DNA from: Poecilobothrus nobilitatus
Taxonomy: Eukaryota; Arthropoda; Insecta; Diptera; Dolichopodidae
Direction of reading: 5' to 3'
DNA: 64,000 bases
Assembly (NCBI GenBank): GCA_947095535.1
Contig: OX352773.1
Coordinates: 74,666,591 to 74,730,590 of the forward strand
Part shown: piece by piece, positions 11,225 to 23,689 of the stretch
Layout: each line of letters begins with the position of its first letter
How positions within the stretch are numbered: the first letter of the stretch is position 1
Translations under genes and position numbers: made by a program
Notes under the pieces: model-generated
The model's input: the letters and a program-made list of their open reading frames with translations, nothing else
What the model was told of the DNA's origin: nothing
The model's database searches: none

Positions 11225-13670
11225 GATTTGTAATAACCTTTCACCCATTTTCAATGACTTAATTAGGAAAAAAACTGATTAAGGATATCACAGCAGACCT
11301 AATCTGATCTAAATTTGCACCTGTAGTCTGTTTCCACCTACATTGTATTAGTGGTATTTTTAATCTTGAAAAATTATTTTGTAAGATTTTTTTAATTTTT
11401 AAGGTTTTCGCGATTTTTTTATAATAACTATATAAACGATTATGATAGGGTTTTTTTTAATATGTAAAAATGTTGTCCAACCAAAATTACTCATCTAATC
11501 AGGTCATCTAATTAATTATTTTTATGAATCTTCTCAAAAACTTTTGAGTATTATGTTATTTCGAACAAAACGATTTTACAAAAATTTGGATGGCATCTCT
11601 GATAGAATACTGAAGATTGCTAAAAATATATTTTTAAATAAATATTTTCTTTTAAACATAGAAAAATATTTTGCGGTATTAATAATTTCTTTGTTATTTA
11701 AAGGAATATTTTAAAAAATTAAATTTCCTAGTTTTCTTTTAGATAAGATTTAGGCTTAAGAAAAGAGTATAGTCATTTTGTTGTCAAACTCAAAGAATGA
11801 AGGACACTGTAAAAATAAATTTTATTTATAAATTCCTATTAAAATTGTACAAATTTTTAAAAAAAAATGGCAAAATTTATTTAAAAATTAAAAACTTAAT
11901 TTATTCTAAACATATTTTTTAATTTAAGAAAGATGTAAAATCTAAATTTAAATCTAATAGAACAAATAATAAAATAAAATAATTTTAAATCTGCATCATA
12001 TTTTCAAGAATATGTAAATGTATGAAAACTATTTATTTTTTAACTATTTTATAATACTCGTGTATAGGTATAGGTAAAGTAAAATATAAAGTAAATATAA
12101 CCAGATAAAAAAAAAAAACCAAAAAACCAAAAAAAAAAAGAAAAAATGATAATATGGTAGATGTGAAACCAAACAATGATATATCAGTTTCATTAGAATA
12201 AACACCATTTTCATTGTTAAGATTTTTTTTTTGATTGTTTTTGTTGTTTTTGACTTGTATTGACTTTCAATAGAATTTTTTTTTTAATATTATTCTTTCT
12301 CTGTAATTTTCTTTTTTGTTTTTTTTTTTGTCTATCATTTTCATGTTTTTCTTTACATAAAAGATCAAAATCATGAACCAAACAAACTACCAATATTTAC
12401 CTATCATCACCATTACTAATATACTATACAGTCATCATATGGATGATTATTATTTTCACGTCTATTATTTTGGGTATTGGTAGTCGATGTTTTTATGTGG
12501 TAAATACAATATGACAGTGTGTGGTCAGTAAAAAATGATTAGTACGTATACAATCATGACATTTTTCATATATTATATTATATTTTTACTAAACTTAAGT
12601 ATTTTAAAGAATGGTTTTTTTTTTCTTTTTGTTTGTTTGCATAATACTTTTATATTTTTCATAATATTCGATTTTGTCTGTCTATCTTTTTAATTAATAA
12701 ATATCTTAAAACTACAAGTAGTGTAGAATTGTGTCTCTAAAGAATTGACCTTTTAAAATTTTATATATATATATTTTTTATTTTTTGTGTTGTACGTCAT
12801 AAAGAATATCTTTTTGATTTTTAAATTTTAACCTCAATTTGGCTAAGAATTTTAGTCCATTTGAATGAATTCTTTTAAGGTTTTTATTTTTTAAATTTTT
12901 ATTCCAGTTTTTATACTTTATGCCCCGAAGATATTTTTAAAATTTATCTTTATGTTGAACGAATCACAAAACTTAAATTTATCAATAGATGAAATGCAAA
13001 AAAAAAAAAAAAAACAAACAAATATTTCATATCAATTTGCAGCTTAATAAATTTTTTTAAATTAAATTTTACTTCAGATTTCTTTTTTTATTTTCATAAT
13101 AAAATTTTATTAGCCAAAGGTTATGCAATTTTACTCTTTGACGACATTATTTTTTTACTATTTTTATTTGAAAATAGGGATTTTGAATAGAATCAATTTA
13201 TAAAAATATTAACATAATATAAAAATAAAATAAAATTAAAAATTGTTCTTTATTTGAAATGTATCTGTATATAGGTATATAAAAAAAAAAAAATCATTCT
13301 TAAAATTGTTTTCTAAGTTTTGTTTTTAGTCTTTCTGAAGATTTTTGAAAATTTAACATTGAAATGCAAATAGAAAATAAATTAGTTTTTGAAGCTCTTA
13401 AACAAGTCTTAGGTTTACTCTAGCACATTATACTTTGACATTATTAATGGACGTTATTCTAGTACATTGTACAATAATCCAGTTCTTCTTTTAATTTTTT
13501 TTCCTATACTTTTTTTTTTTAAGTGAATGATGGAGAAACGAATATTTTGAAACTTTTACCATTAATAGGCATTATTGACAGCAGGATATAAACAGTTTGG
13601 TATTCACCTATTAAAAGATTTAAGACAAATTACATAACTAAACATAAACGCGTTTTTTTTTTATTTCAGG
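11225..13670. other. AT-rich non-coding block
   Basis: Nothing recognised apart from A/T runs (for example 12103-12140 and 13000-13020) and short A/T repeats. The first part could be 3' untranslated sequence of the LINE relic, but no defining motif is present. Confidence 0.6.
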
Positions 13671-13673
13671 AAT

Positions 13674-13810
13674 ATCTGACTTATGTCGTAGTGGTTAAAT
13701 TGCCAGCTTTTTAATCAGAGCGTCTTGGGTTCAAACTCTGGAAAGGTTATATAAAAAAATAAGTAGTAATTTTATGTCGTATAATGTTTTAATTAAAAAT
13801 AATAATAATA
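13674..13810 (+). mobile_element. tRNA-derived SINE (family C), copy 2
   Basis: Head with box A-like 'tcgtagtggttaaattgcc' and box B 'ggttcaaactc' at 13728-13738, followed by an A-rich tail ending in (aat)n near 13798-13810. Layout matches the copy at 8.5 kb (box A, 'cttgggttcaaac', short tail), although the heads are diverged. Some bases could come from a different tRNA source, so the shared family is an inference. Confidence 0.55.
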
Positions 13811-14340
13811 AAACAAGACAGAATGTAAACCAATGGATTTTAAAAGAGCATACTTTCAAAAGATAATATAAACTGTTTAGAATTGTAACTTGCACTAAAA
13901 TTTGAAAATTTCATATAATAAGAAAAATAAGAATTTTTGCAATTTTCAGATCCGGAACCCATGTAACTATGACAAACCGTTAACAGTAACACACGTATAT
14001 TACTGAAGATTTAATTTTTATATCTTGTCGAAGAAAAATTTGTACTGGTGCCTAAGTTGTCAAGTGTCTAAAAATTGCATATTTCCAACTGTTGAGCTCT
14101 AGTAGCTCTTAAACAGGGGCTGGTACAAAAAAATTTTCTGAGGAAACTTATTCTAAAAGTTTTTTCTTCCTTCAAAATTGCAAGTTCCTATCTAGAAGCG
14201 TGACTGAATTATGAAGGAAGAAAATTGGTAATATTAAATTTAAAAATATTATAAATATTTTTATAAAGGTAAAATAAATTTATAAAGGTAAAAAATATTC
14301 CTGTCGAATATAATTTTTAAATTGAAAATATGTTAAGCAG

Positions 14341-14396
14341 AACAAGTGATATACACATTTAAAAATATGACTTTTTAAATGTGTATATCACTTGTT
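14341..14396. repeat. Perfect 25-bp hairpin with 6-nt loop
   Basis: Arm 14341-14365 is the exact reverse complement of 14372-14396; the loop is tatgac. The right arm contains the first unit of the 20-bp tandem array that continues to 14436, so the hairpin probably arose by inverted copying of the same unit. Confidence 0.85.
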
Positions 14397-14436
14397 AAAT
14401 GTGTATATCACTTTTTAAATGTGTATATCACTTGAC
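14377..14436 (+). repeat. Three 20-bp tandem units
   Basis: Units at 14377-14396, 14397-14416 and 14417-14436, each 'aaatgtgtatatcactt' plus three variable bases. The period is exactly 20. It lies inside family A copy 3; other family members carry a single diverged unit. Confidence 0.85.
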
Positions 14437-14669
14437 AATACAAAGTTTGAGGGGCTGTAGCTAATTGATGAGGATACATGAAAAAGTTGTTCTACAACAT
14501 TAATTTTTTTATGAGATCTATCTATCTTAAAATTTCATTGCCCTATCTTGAACGGTGTAGTTTTGTAAACGGACAAACGGACGGACGGTGGGATAGAGTG
14601 CAACTAATAGGCACATTTTTTCAAATTTTTTTTGGAAATGTGCTAAAAAAGAAATTTCTATAATAATTC

Positions 14670-15790
14670 TAAAGTCAATGATTTACAAGTCTCTATTAAT
14701 GACTCAATGGAAGACAATTCATATTACCAGCTTATGATTATTTTTTTCATTTAAATTTTTTTATTTCGTAAAATAAAAAGGATTATTAAAATATTTATTT
14801 GCTTTTTATAAGACACCAAATTTTTTTCAAACTTATTTACCATCTTTATAACATTGGTTATCTTTTAGTCAACTTTTATTTTTTTCTTCCATTGACATTT
14901 AAGGAAAGGAAAAATGTGAAGGAAAAATTTTATATTCAAGGAACTAACATATCAATGTTCGGAAGCTGACATCATTTTGGTACACAATTTTATATATGTA
15001 TATATACACAAAAAATAAAAAAGTTTTTGATTAATGAAAACAAAGTACATGTTTTTATATAGATTATTAAATATATATATATATATATATGTATATGTAT
15101 TATTAAATATATATATATGTGTGTTTATGATATTTGAAAGAAAAGTAGAAATATATTTCATTTTATAGGTCATTTATCATTTTAGAATTTTTTATAGTTA
15201 ACAGTGTTACGTTTCATTGTCAAAATCAAATGTTATTTTTCATTTATATTAGAAAATTTATGTAATACTTTAACATAATATCTACTTAATGAATACAACT
15301 TGTTAACTATTATATATAATGTTATATTATGCATGATAATTACATAGTTTTAAATATATTCATTATAATTTCACTGAATAGGAGAAAAAGGGTTGTACGT
15401 CCTGAAAAACTTAAAATTAAATATTAAAGTTTAAAATTACTAAACATAATTAAATTACCTAAAACTTCTTTTGAGTTTTTGAGTAGATTTGAGTACAAAT
15501 TTTTGACTTTTGTACAGTTTTATTAACATAAAAATTTTTCTTTTTCTATAATTTTACCTATTAAAAAAAATTAGCTTAAACTGTTAAATACTTAAATACT
15601 TACTTAAACTGTTTCGATAAAGTTTTTCTAACTTTTGTTGAGGTATAGCGGTAGTAGCGGTAAGTGTCCTTTTAATTCTTTTATCATACTTGCAAATAGA
15701 AAGAAGTAACAAGTGTACTTCTTGTATTACATTTGTATTATTATTACAAATGTTTGACCAAAGTTAATAATTTAGGTATTTTTTGTTTTT
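14670..15790. other. AT-rich non-coding block
   Basis: Nothing recognised except (TA)n tracts at about 15069-15118. The open frame at 14952-15173 (minus) runs through them. Confidence 0.6.
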
Positions 15791-15799
15791 TTTTTTTTA

Positions 15800-15905
15800 T
15801 GGGAGGAGATAGGAATCATTGAAACACTCTAAAAACGAACAGTACGATCACGATTCCTCTATCAACGTGGGGAATTTTAATCTAATCCACTGAACACGAC
15901 CTTCA
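15800..15905 (-). repeat. Interspersed repeat family E, minus-strand copy
   Basis: Read on the minus strand it gives 'gtgttcagtggatta', 'gatagaggaatcgtg' and 'caatgattcctatctcc', matching in order the plus-strand copies at 32.28 and 34.19 kb. The first block resembles a box A, so a tRNA-related SINE origin is possible but unproven. Confidence 0.6.
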
Positions 15906-15909
15906 TTTT

Positions 15910-16875
15910 CTATCAATTAATATGTCAGGGAAGCTTTTAGTGCTATTGTACTATTTAGAAAAGAGAAAATTCTGCAATCGTGTAAAAATATATTTAAAGG
16001 TTTGTCATAATAAGAATTATCATAATTTGATAACAGAATTTTTTGTAACCTGTTGTACTTATGAAATTTTGCGAAAAATTTATTTCTCCAAAAATGTTCG
16101 TCCAGAAGGGGAAAAATTATTAAATTAAAATTATTTAAAATTATTTTACTCGTAAGTCAATCAAAAATACATATAATGCATTTTTTTTTATTGTTAAATC
16201 ACTCAAATATGATTTATTGCCTTTTCTTTTTTTATAAAAAATATTAAGGAAGAGATTGATTAACAAATCAGTTTTTTTTAATTAAGATTAATTAAGAATA
16301 AAATCCAAGAAAATAACTTTAATTTTAAAACATAATTACTAGAAAAATAAAATAAAGGAAAAAAAAAACGCAATAAATTGATTTAAGTAAATCAATTTAA
16401 AATGGTCGTAAATCACAAGGGATTTTTAATAAAATTACTCCTTTCATTTTAATTTGGATTAAAATGATCATAACTATAGTTTTTTTTTCTGTTGAACATT
16501 TTATAACTATATTATGTATAAAATAATTTACTATACACCTAACCTATATAGTAAATTTTATTTTTAAAGTGATTTTTATTTGAAAGAATTTTAATTTATT
16601 TCAGAACTTTGAATGAAGATTGAAGAAATTACATTGAAAATGAAATGACATGAGAAAATTTTTTTTATTTTTATTTCTTTCTTTAAATTTTTTATATTCT
16701 TTTTAAACTAATAAAAAAAAAACTAAAAAATAAAAAACATAATTAAATATAAAAATTTGTGTTTGTATAAAAATTTCAGTAAATACCAAAATACTTTAAA
16801 AAAAAGTTGTTGTATAGCTATTATAGTAAATGAAGAATAAGAGGAAAAACTCCAATTAACTCAACTATAAATCTC
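15910..16875. other. AT-rich non-coding block
   Basis: No recognisable gene or repeat. The 68-codon frame at 15922-16128 has no motif I know and is treated as chance. Confidence 0.55.
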
Positions 16876-16878
16876 AAT

Positions 16879-17027
16879 AAATGCATAAAACTGAGCTTGA
16901 ACTCAAATCTTTACTTTTATAAGTAAAAACTTATTTTTGATTAAATTTTGCATGACAAAATGGAAGTTAGAATGAAATTTTTGCTTCAAAATGTGAGATT
17001 TAACTTAAACTTCAGTTTTATGAATTC
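16879..17027. mobile_element. Foldback family F (MITE-like), copy 1
   Basis: Left end 'atgcataaaactgagcttga' plus actcaaat; right end reads 'gtgagatttaacttaaac' then ttcagttttatgaattc, the reverse complement of the left end with a few changes. About 150 bp, no coding capacity. Four more copies share these ends (17038, 17211, 26133 and 58230). Short terminal inverted repeats around a small A+T-rich core fit a non-autonomous DNA element; no transposase partner is seen. Confidence 0.7.
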
Positions 17028-17037
17028 TATATCGGAC

Positions 17038-17159
17038 TGAATGTATAAAACTGAGCTTAAACTCGAATTTAACTTTTTCCTACAAACCTGCAAGTTCAAG
17101 CTTTGGTTTTGTTTGAAAAAATGAGAATTAAAGTCAAGCTAAGTTTTATGCATTCGACC
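17038..17159. mobile_element. Foldback family F, copy 2
   Basis: Ends 'atgtataaaactgagcttaa' and 'gctaagttttatgcattc' (then gacc) are inverted. It follows copy 1 after about 10 bp. A right-arm fragment of another copy ('gatgtgagtttaagctttat') lies at about 17178-17203. Confidence 0.7.
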
Positions 17160-17210
17160 AATTATGTCGTATAGCAAGATGTGAGTTTAAGCTTTATGCA
17201 TTTGATTCAT

Positions 17211-17335
17211 TGGGTCAAATGTCTAAAATTGTACTTGAACTCAAATATCACTTTTCATACAGAAACTCCAAGTTCAAGCTTATAGCTAATGTTTGAAAAA
17301 GTAAAATTTGAATACAAGCATGGTTTGTATTCGAC
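17211..17335. mobile_element. Foldback family F, copy 3
   Basis: Starts 'tgggtcaaatgtctaaaatt', then gtacttgaactcaaat; ends 'aagcatggtttgtattcgac'. The outer arms are more diverged than in copy 2. With copies 1 and 2 it makes a local cluster of about 460 bp. Confidence 0.6.
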
Positions 17336-17339
17336 AAAA

Positions 17340-20300
17340 CACCTCTAAAATAGATGATGACCAGGAAAGACGAATTTTACTCGGAAAAACAAATTTTTAT
17401 ATTCTACATTTTTAAGGAAGGCAAAAACAACTTAATGTCGAAACAAATAAAAAAAGATTTTATTCTCAAAGATCTTGTTATTTGAGGGAAAATATATAAC
17501 TAATTTTTGTTAAAGTAAAACCATATTATCGATATCAATTTTGAAATCTGAAAATAAAACCTAAAATAAATGTTCAATAATATAATATGATAGACGAGTA
17601 GTTGTGCTAAAAAGTTTAAGCTTGTTTCAATAATGTTAAAAGTTATGTATATGTTAACTTATATGTATACAATATAAATGTGTATAAATAATGTTACACT
17701 AGTTAAATATTGACATTTAACTTCAACTGTTGTGTTTTAATAACAAGTCAATTATTATGGTGTGAAACTTTACACTTCTTTAAAAATTATAGAAATTAAT
17801 ACGTTGTCTTATACTGTTCAAGTTATTTGTTAAGATATTAAGGATACAAAAAAAAAAATAAAATCGATTAGAGAAGAAAAGATGAAAAAAAAACTTTTAC
17901 CTAACAATTTCAGTATTTATTTCCACATTTACCAGTTTGTTCTAAGAATAGTTTATTTTTATAAAATAAAGAAAAGTATTTATTTAGTGAAAGGATAAAA
18001 CAGGATTAAATTAAAAATTTTATGGTATTTTAAGTAGATTTTATATTAAATTTCTAATAAATTGTTATTGATCAAAATCGAATTTTATGTAAAATGATGT
18101 CTCTTTATACAATGGATATATTATATATCTCTCTATATAATGAACTGTGGAATCTTTCTGCAACCTATCAAAAGATGCAACTTTAGGCAATAATATATGA
18201 GTTAATTTTAACACTGATATCTTAAAATTATCTTAAATTAAGAAATTTATTATTTGATCAATAACAAGTTGAATTCGAGACTTTTTTCGTTTCACGGGAT
18301 TAAATTTTTTGCATCTGTTTAATTGTAATGTTTAAATTAAAAGTTCCGTTCAGTATAGGCAGTTATAATTGTTAATTTTTATTAGCTATGAGAAGGCTAA
18401 TAACAATATTAAAAAATTGATAAATCTTATAACATTACATAAGTATCTACTCAATTTAATTTTGTAATAATCATCTTATATTAATCTTAAGTAAAAAGAA
18501 ACGTTATATAATCTGTTGCATAACCGAAGTGCTGTTACGTAGCCTAACTTAATAAAATGGAATTTCGAAAAATAAAATAGCCGATAAGTAACACTAAACA
18601 GCTACTATACATAATATCGAAGTCAATTTAGAAATTTTATTTTGCCTTAATCTTAAAATAAAGAAAATTTAATCTGTATGTTTTGTGCTTTTTTTTATAC
18701 CCGTATGAATGTAGTTGTATGATTATTATAAATTTGCTATTACGTTTGTGCCATCTTAAAGAAAACGAGCTAGATGTATATATAATATGTTCTTGCTCAA
18801 AATTGAATTCTGAGTCGATTTACCTGTTAGTGCTTAATAAAGCTAGAGATTTAAATTTTTTTGAAGTATGATCAAGATTTACGGCAACAATTTCCGAAAA
18901 ATTTAGTTGTTTAGGCCCAACTAAATTGAGTAGTTGTCTGTCATACTACTGTGAAATTTACACGATTATATCTCGGTACTTAATTATGTAACATAACTGT
19001 AATTTCTAAAATAGGACATTCGAAATATGAGTAAATTTTATAGGAACAACCTATTATATTATTTTCGAGCAGCTATCCTAGAGTTAGCATAGTCAACTCT
19101 ACACTCTTTCTTATTCTCATATTATAACTCTAAAAAGCTCTTTCATATAAATTGGTATATTCACGTAAATTTTCAGGATTCTGTTTACTATATTTTTTTG
19201 CTAATAATCGTAAATATCACAATTTCAAAATTAATGTGAACACAAAAAGCAAAAATAAAGAACAATATATTAGAAGTCTTGAAAGTTTTTAATACGTCTT
19301 TTTATTTAAATTTTAAATTCCTACCATTTAAATTGAATTTATCTAAGTTACAATCTAAACAAACAATTTTTTTTTTATTTACTCATTAAAATTACTTTTA
19401 AACGTCACCGTATTTTCATCAGATTTAGAAAACAAAATTAGTTAAATGTTGAATCCTTTTTAATTGTTGTAATTTAAGAGTCTTAACTATAATATTATTC
19501 TTTCGTGTAGAAAAAGAAATATGAAATTTAAATAAAAGATAAAGTTAATAAAAACGTAATGTTTTATTTTTAATTTTTTTATTTTTTTTGGGATTACGTT
19601 ACTAACAATAATTTTTAATTGATGTTTTTACTTTATATAAATTTTAGATTGATATCTTTTTCACTAATATCGTGTAAATGAGAAATTTATATATGTTTTC
19701 TTTATATTATTTTCTGTAACACCCCCTAATACCTGTATTACAAAAAAATTTAATATAACACAGAAAAAAAAAAAAAAAAAAATGTATTATTTAAAAATAA
19801 GGTAAGGATACAGTAGGTACCTCAGTCTGACAGGATTGTTTTGTGTTTTTTTTTTTAACTTCGTGCTTTGGTGACCGATTAAAGGTTAGTTAATTAAAAA
19901 GTTAGTTTAAATATGTGAAGGTAAGTAGCAGTCTTTAGGAAGAAATAAGAACTGAGAAAAACAAATATATTTTGAGTAATAGTAAAAATTTGTTATTATT
20001 TTTGGGGTAAAGAAAAATTTAAATTGAATCTGTTATAAATCGAAAATAATAAAACTAAATTAGTCAGTCAGTTCGAAAATAATAAAACTAAATAAAGCTA
20101 AAATATTTACAGAGTTCCATTAAGATCCTTCGATTTTTAGCATATTTTTCCAAATACATATTTTGATAGTTTATAGTTTAATAGTTTTACTGCATATATG
20201 ATATGATGATAGGTCAGTCTATACGCCAATTTGTCTAATTAGTTGTAGAACATTTTTTTTTTTAAAGTATGCAAAACCCAATCATTGCGGATTTCCAAAC

Positions 20301-21840
20301 ATGCGGATCTCCTAAAATTTGGAGGTATAATGATGACATTGATTTCATTAAAATCGTTCTCGTAGAAATGGTTATTTATCATTTATTAAACATTGTAGCG
20401 ATTATTTTTAATTTATTTTATGATTATTTTTTGTTTATATTGATATTTTTTTTTTTATTTATGGTTTAATTTAAAAATGTTTTATTATGTCATTTTAAAG
20501 CAATACCATTAAAATAAGGTGCAGATTTTCATGACAAATTAATCTTGCTTAATAGTTTTTTATTTGGTCTATTTTTAGTATTAATTAAAATCAAATTTAA
20601 ATATTACATTTTTAGTAAATTTTTTTAAATTTAATATAGGTATGTACTCATATTCAAAGTACTTTAATGAAATATAGGAGTTTAAATTCAATACACCAGC
20701 TAATGTATAGTTTAAGCCATAATATATTTCAATATAATAAATTTTTTGCCTAAAAGTATGCTATAAAAGCAGTATATTTTGGCTGTAATTGAAAAAGTCA
20801 TGTATATTTATAATAAAAAATGTTTTCATAATACCTAATTTATATATATATATATATATATTAAAATTACTGTATATAATATATATAATACCAAATAATT
20901 GTTTGTCTGAGAATATAATAATACAGTCTTGAATTATAAATACAACATTTATTCTATAGGTACTTAAATCTATATTAATTTTATTAATAAAAAAAATGTT
21001 TACAAAAAAAAATCTAAAAGAACTTTGAATTAACAGAGAAAGTACGTTATAAAATTTCAAATAATATTTTAAATAGAAACCCTTGTCTCAGTTTTTTTTT
21101 TTTTTTCTATTAAAATAATAATTATTTTATTAATTTTCTTTTTAGTTTTTAGAAAACCAACTTTATATACTAATATCCCTTAATTACTAATTATTGATCA
21201 ATAAAATATTTGGAGTATAAATATACCTTAATTTATATATTTATAAATAACTTTTATTATACAAATAAATTATTTCAGAACACCTTTCTATTATATAAAA
21301 TTAAATCCAAAATCAAAAGAACAGAACAACTGAACAAAAAAAAAAAAGAAGAAAACTATAATTAAAACATTTTATTAATAATTAAATTTTATTTGGTTAA
21401 GTTTTCAGTTGTATTCAAACAATGGGAATTAATATGATTATCCTTTATTTAAATCTACAATTTTTATTTTATTATATTTTTTTTTTTTGGGTAACAAAGG
21501 CAATAACATAGAATCCGATTATTTTTTACTTGCGTAAAGAATAATTAATTTTTTTATTTATCAAAAACTTTTTTTTTTTTTTTTTTTTTAAATTCACACT
21601 AAACTTGAACTTTTTATTTGTTTAATATTTATGTTTTTTTTATTTTTGTTAGAAATGTCACGTTTTATGACTTACCATTAACAAAAAAATATGTAATAAA
21701 AACTATTTTAATTTGCTGAAATAAATCGATTTATATTTTTAGAACTTAAAAATAGTAAATTGATTTTAGTTGTGTCGTTTTTTCTTTTTTTTTTTCATTT
21801 TCATAAAAGTTTATTTTTTGTTTTACCAATAATTTAAAAG
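17340..21840. other. AT-rich non-coding block
   Basis: No gene recognised. Small features: a 21-nt repeat (core 'cgaaaataataaaactaaa') twice at 20040-20060 and 20073-20093, (TA)n at 20841-20861, a poly-T run near 21568-21590. Frames at 18683-18871, 20269-20469 and 20761-21060 have no recognisable motif. Confidence 0.55.
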
Positions 21841-21845
21841 AATTT

Positions 21846-22640
21846 ACAAGAATTTTCAATTTGTAAATTATAATTTTTAAAAGTAAAAATAAATTTAGCT
21901 TTCTTATAATAACGGGACCTATCGTTAGTCAAAAATAATATATGTCAACGGTACTATGTAACGTCATCTTTACAAAAACATGAAGCACTATCCTCGTATC
22001 TTTGTTCTTTAAAGATGAAAAGGGAGACAGAAATGGGAGAGTTTTATGGCAAAATCTTTAAAAATCTCAATTTTAAAGAAACATTTTTTCGGTGAAAATT
22101 TTGAACTTTAAACTTATATATCACCACAACGACAATACATATCTTTACCAAACAAACGTTAAAATAATTGTTAGATTATTGCTCTATTTAATTAATATTA
22201 AACATATTAAGTATATTTTTATATACATTCAATAGACTTCAATTAACAAGAATTTTCCATTTGAAAATTATAGTTTTTAAAAGTAAAAATAAATTTGACT
22301 TTTCCGATAATAACGGGACACAGCGTTATTTAAAATTAATTTAAGTCAACAGTTCTTCGTAACGTCAACTTTCCAAAAAAAAAATTAAATCACTTTCTCC
22401 GCATCTTTGTCGTTTAAAGACGAAAAGAACTTGGAAGATTTTTTTTGGCAAAAGCTCGAAATTACTCATTTTTAAGGAAAAGGTTTATTCGGTCAAAATT
22501 TTGACCTTTCAACTCATATATCAGCACAACGGTAACACATATTTTTACCAAGCAAAGGTTAAAATAATTATTAGATCATTGTCCTACTTATTTAATATTA
22601 AGTCCATTTATATATATTTTCACTAGACATCAATTTATAA
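21846..22640 (+). repeat. 400-bp tandem dimer related to the 24.8-kb inverted-repeat element
   Basis: Two diverged units, 21846-22245 and 22246 to about 22640, start with 'acaagaatttt'. They share 'aaaagtaaaaataaattt', 'ataataacgggac', 'gtaacgtca', 'catctttg', 'tttaaaga' and 'cgaaaag'/'tgaaaag', then a late block 'atatatcaccacaacg'/'atatatcagcacaacg'. The period is 400. The 'gtaacgtcatctt' block and the 'aacgttaaaataat' block recur at 25.05-25.28 kb, so both loci belong to one family (G). No coding frame. Confidence 0.75.
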
Positions 22641-23010
22641 CGGTTTATATAATAAAAAAAAAAAAAAATAGGGCGAGCATGTTCCTAATTGTCTTTTATT
22701 TTTGGTTTTTACAAAAATTTAATTATTGATGCAAATATCGTGTCCATTTTTTGAAGGTCTTGAATTACCAAAAAATAAAATATCATGGAAAATAGAATAT
22801 AAAATTGTCTAGTACAATATTTATATTAATATTTTTTTAAGTTAATTTTAAATAACCAATAGCTAATAATTGACATTTTTAAATCAAGCTTTTTTGTTGT
22901 GTCTTTTTAAATTTATTAAAAATATTATTTATTACAAACCAAATTCATTGAAGAAAATATAATTGGTATTCAATTCAAACCCACATTATGAAGGCGGCTT
23001 TTATACTTAA
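22641..23010. other. AT-rich non-coding spacer
   Basis: Poly-A run at about 22653-22667; nothing else recognised. Confidence 0.6.
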
Positions 23011-23013
23011 ATG

Positions 23014-23358
23014 GTATCGTTAGTGTAATGGGGATCTTAACAGAACACTGTGTTATTTGCAATCGGCAGACAGTCTACTAGCTAGGATAGGATTTTACTC
23101 AATTAAATTTTGGAGAAATTTTAAGATAAGGGGAAGAGGATGAGTATACTTTCGATTGTCTATTGTTTATCTTTTCCTTATTCTTAAATCGTATCGTTAG
23201 TGTAATGGGAATTTTAAAATGACACTGCCTTATCGGCAATCGGCAGATAGTTTAGTAGGGTTGGATTTCGCCCAAATTATTTTTGCAGAAATTCAAAGCT
23301 GAGAGAAAGAAAAAGAGGAGTTCAAGTTTGTTTGTCAATTGTTTATCTTCTCTAGGCG
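23014..23358 (+). repeat. Tandem pair of 177-bp tRNA-like units
   Basis: Units start at 23014 and 23191 with 'gtatcgttagtgtaatggg', a good box A match. They share 'gcaatcggcaga' and an 'aggatttcgccc'-like region where a box B would be, then a pyrimidine-rich end 'ttgtttatctt'. The head somewhat resembles an Asp- or Glu-type tRNA 5' half, but the T arm is poor and no cloverleaf closes, so a tandem SINE-like dimer is the best reading. Confidence 0.55.
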
Positions 23359-23359
23359 T

Positions 23360-23610
23360 ATGTTAAGCTCAAAGCTTTGTATATTGTTTAATTGAGATAA
23401 CTGTTCAGACCCTGGGTTATCGCAACGGGTTTAAGCTGGGATAAATGTTCATCAACAGTAATCTTTACTTACCAATCAGTAAAGATTATTCTAAAAATGT
23501 TATTAAAATATTCTTTGGCATATATAATATACACTACATTTGGTAACAAAGGAAATTTGTTAAAAAGAAAAGTATTTTTTTAGCAATTTTCATATTATTA
23601 AGACAATTAC
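23360..23610. other. AT-rich non-coding spacer
   Basis: Short direct repeat 'cagtaa' with 'agtaaagatta' around 23456-23490. Nothing recognised. Confidence 0.5.
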
Positions 23611-23615
23611 TGTTT

Positions 23616-23688
23616 GTACAGGAATTGAACGTACACTTTTACCGTTAATAAGCCACGTACTTAACCAATATATTACCGAGACCTCCCA
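23616..23688 (-). mobile_element. SINE-A head relic
   Basis: On the minus strand it reads gggaggtctcggtaa, then box A-like 'tattggttaagtacgtgg', then 'cttattaacggtaaaagtg' and box B-like 'cgttcaattcc'. The order and spacing match the SINE-A heads at 29.7 and 45.5 kb (tcgg, box A, gtattaaccgaagg, ggttcgatccc). Only the tRNA-like head is recognisable, with many changes, so it is an older or related copy. Confidence 0.6.
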
Positions 23689-23689
23689 T

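Larger units (their letters stand above)
14040..14665 (+). repeat. Interspersed repeat family A, copy 3 (most complete)
   Basis: Contains in order 'ctggtgcctaagttgtcaag', 'gagctctagtagctcttaaa', 'aggaagaaaattggtaat', the 'gatatacacatttaaaaat' block (with a hairpin and tandem repeats), 'ttgccctatcttgaacggtg' and 'gtaaacggacaaacggacgg' followed by 'agagtgcaactaatagg'. It carries no conserved protein; the 61-codon frame at 14478-14663 is incidental. This copy best defines the family's 3' end. Confidence 0.65.
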
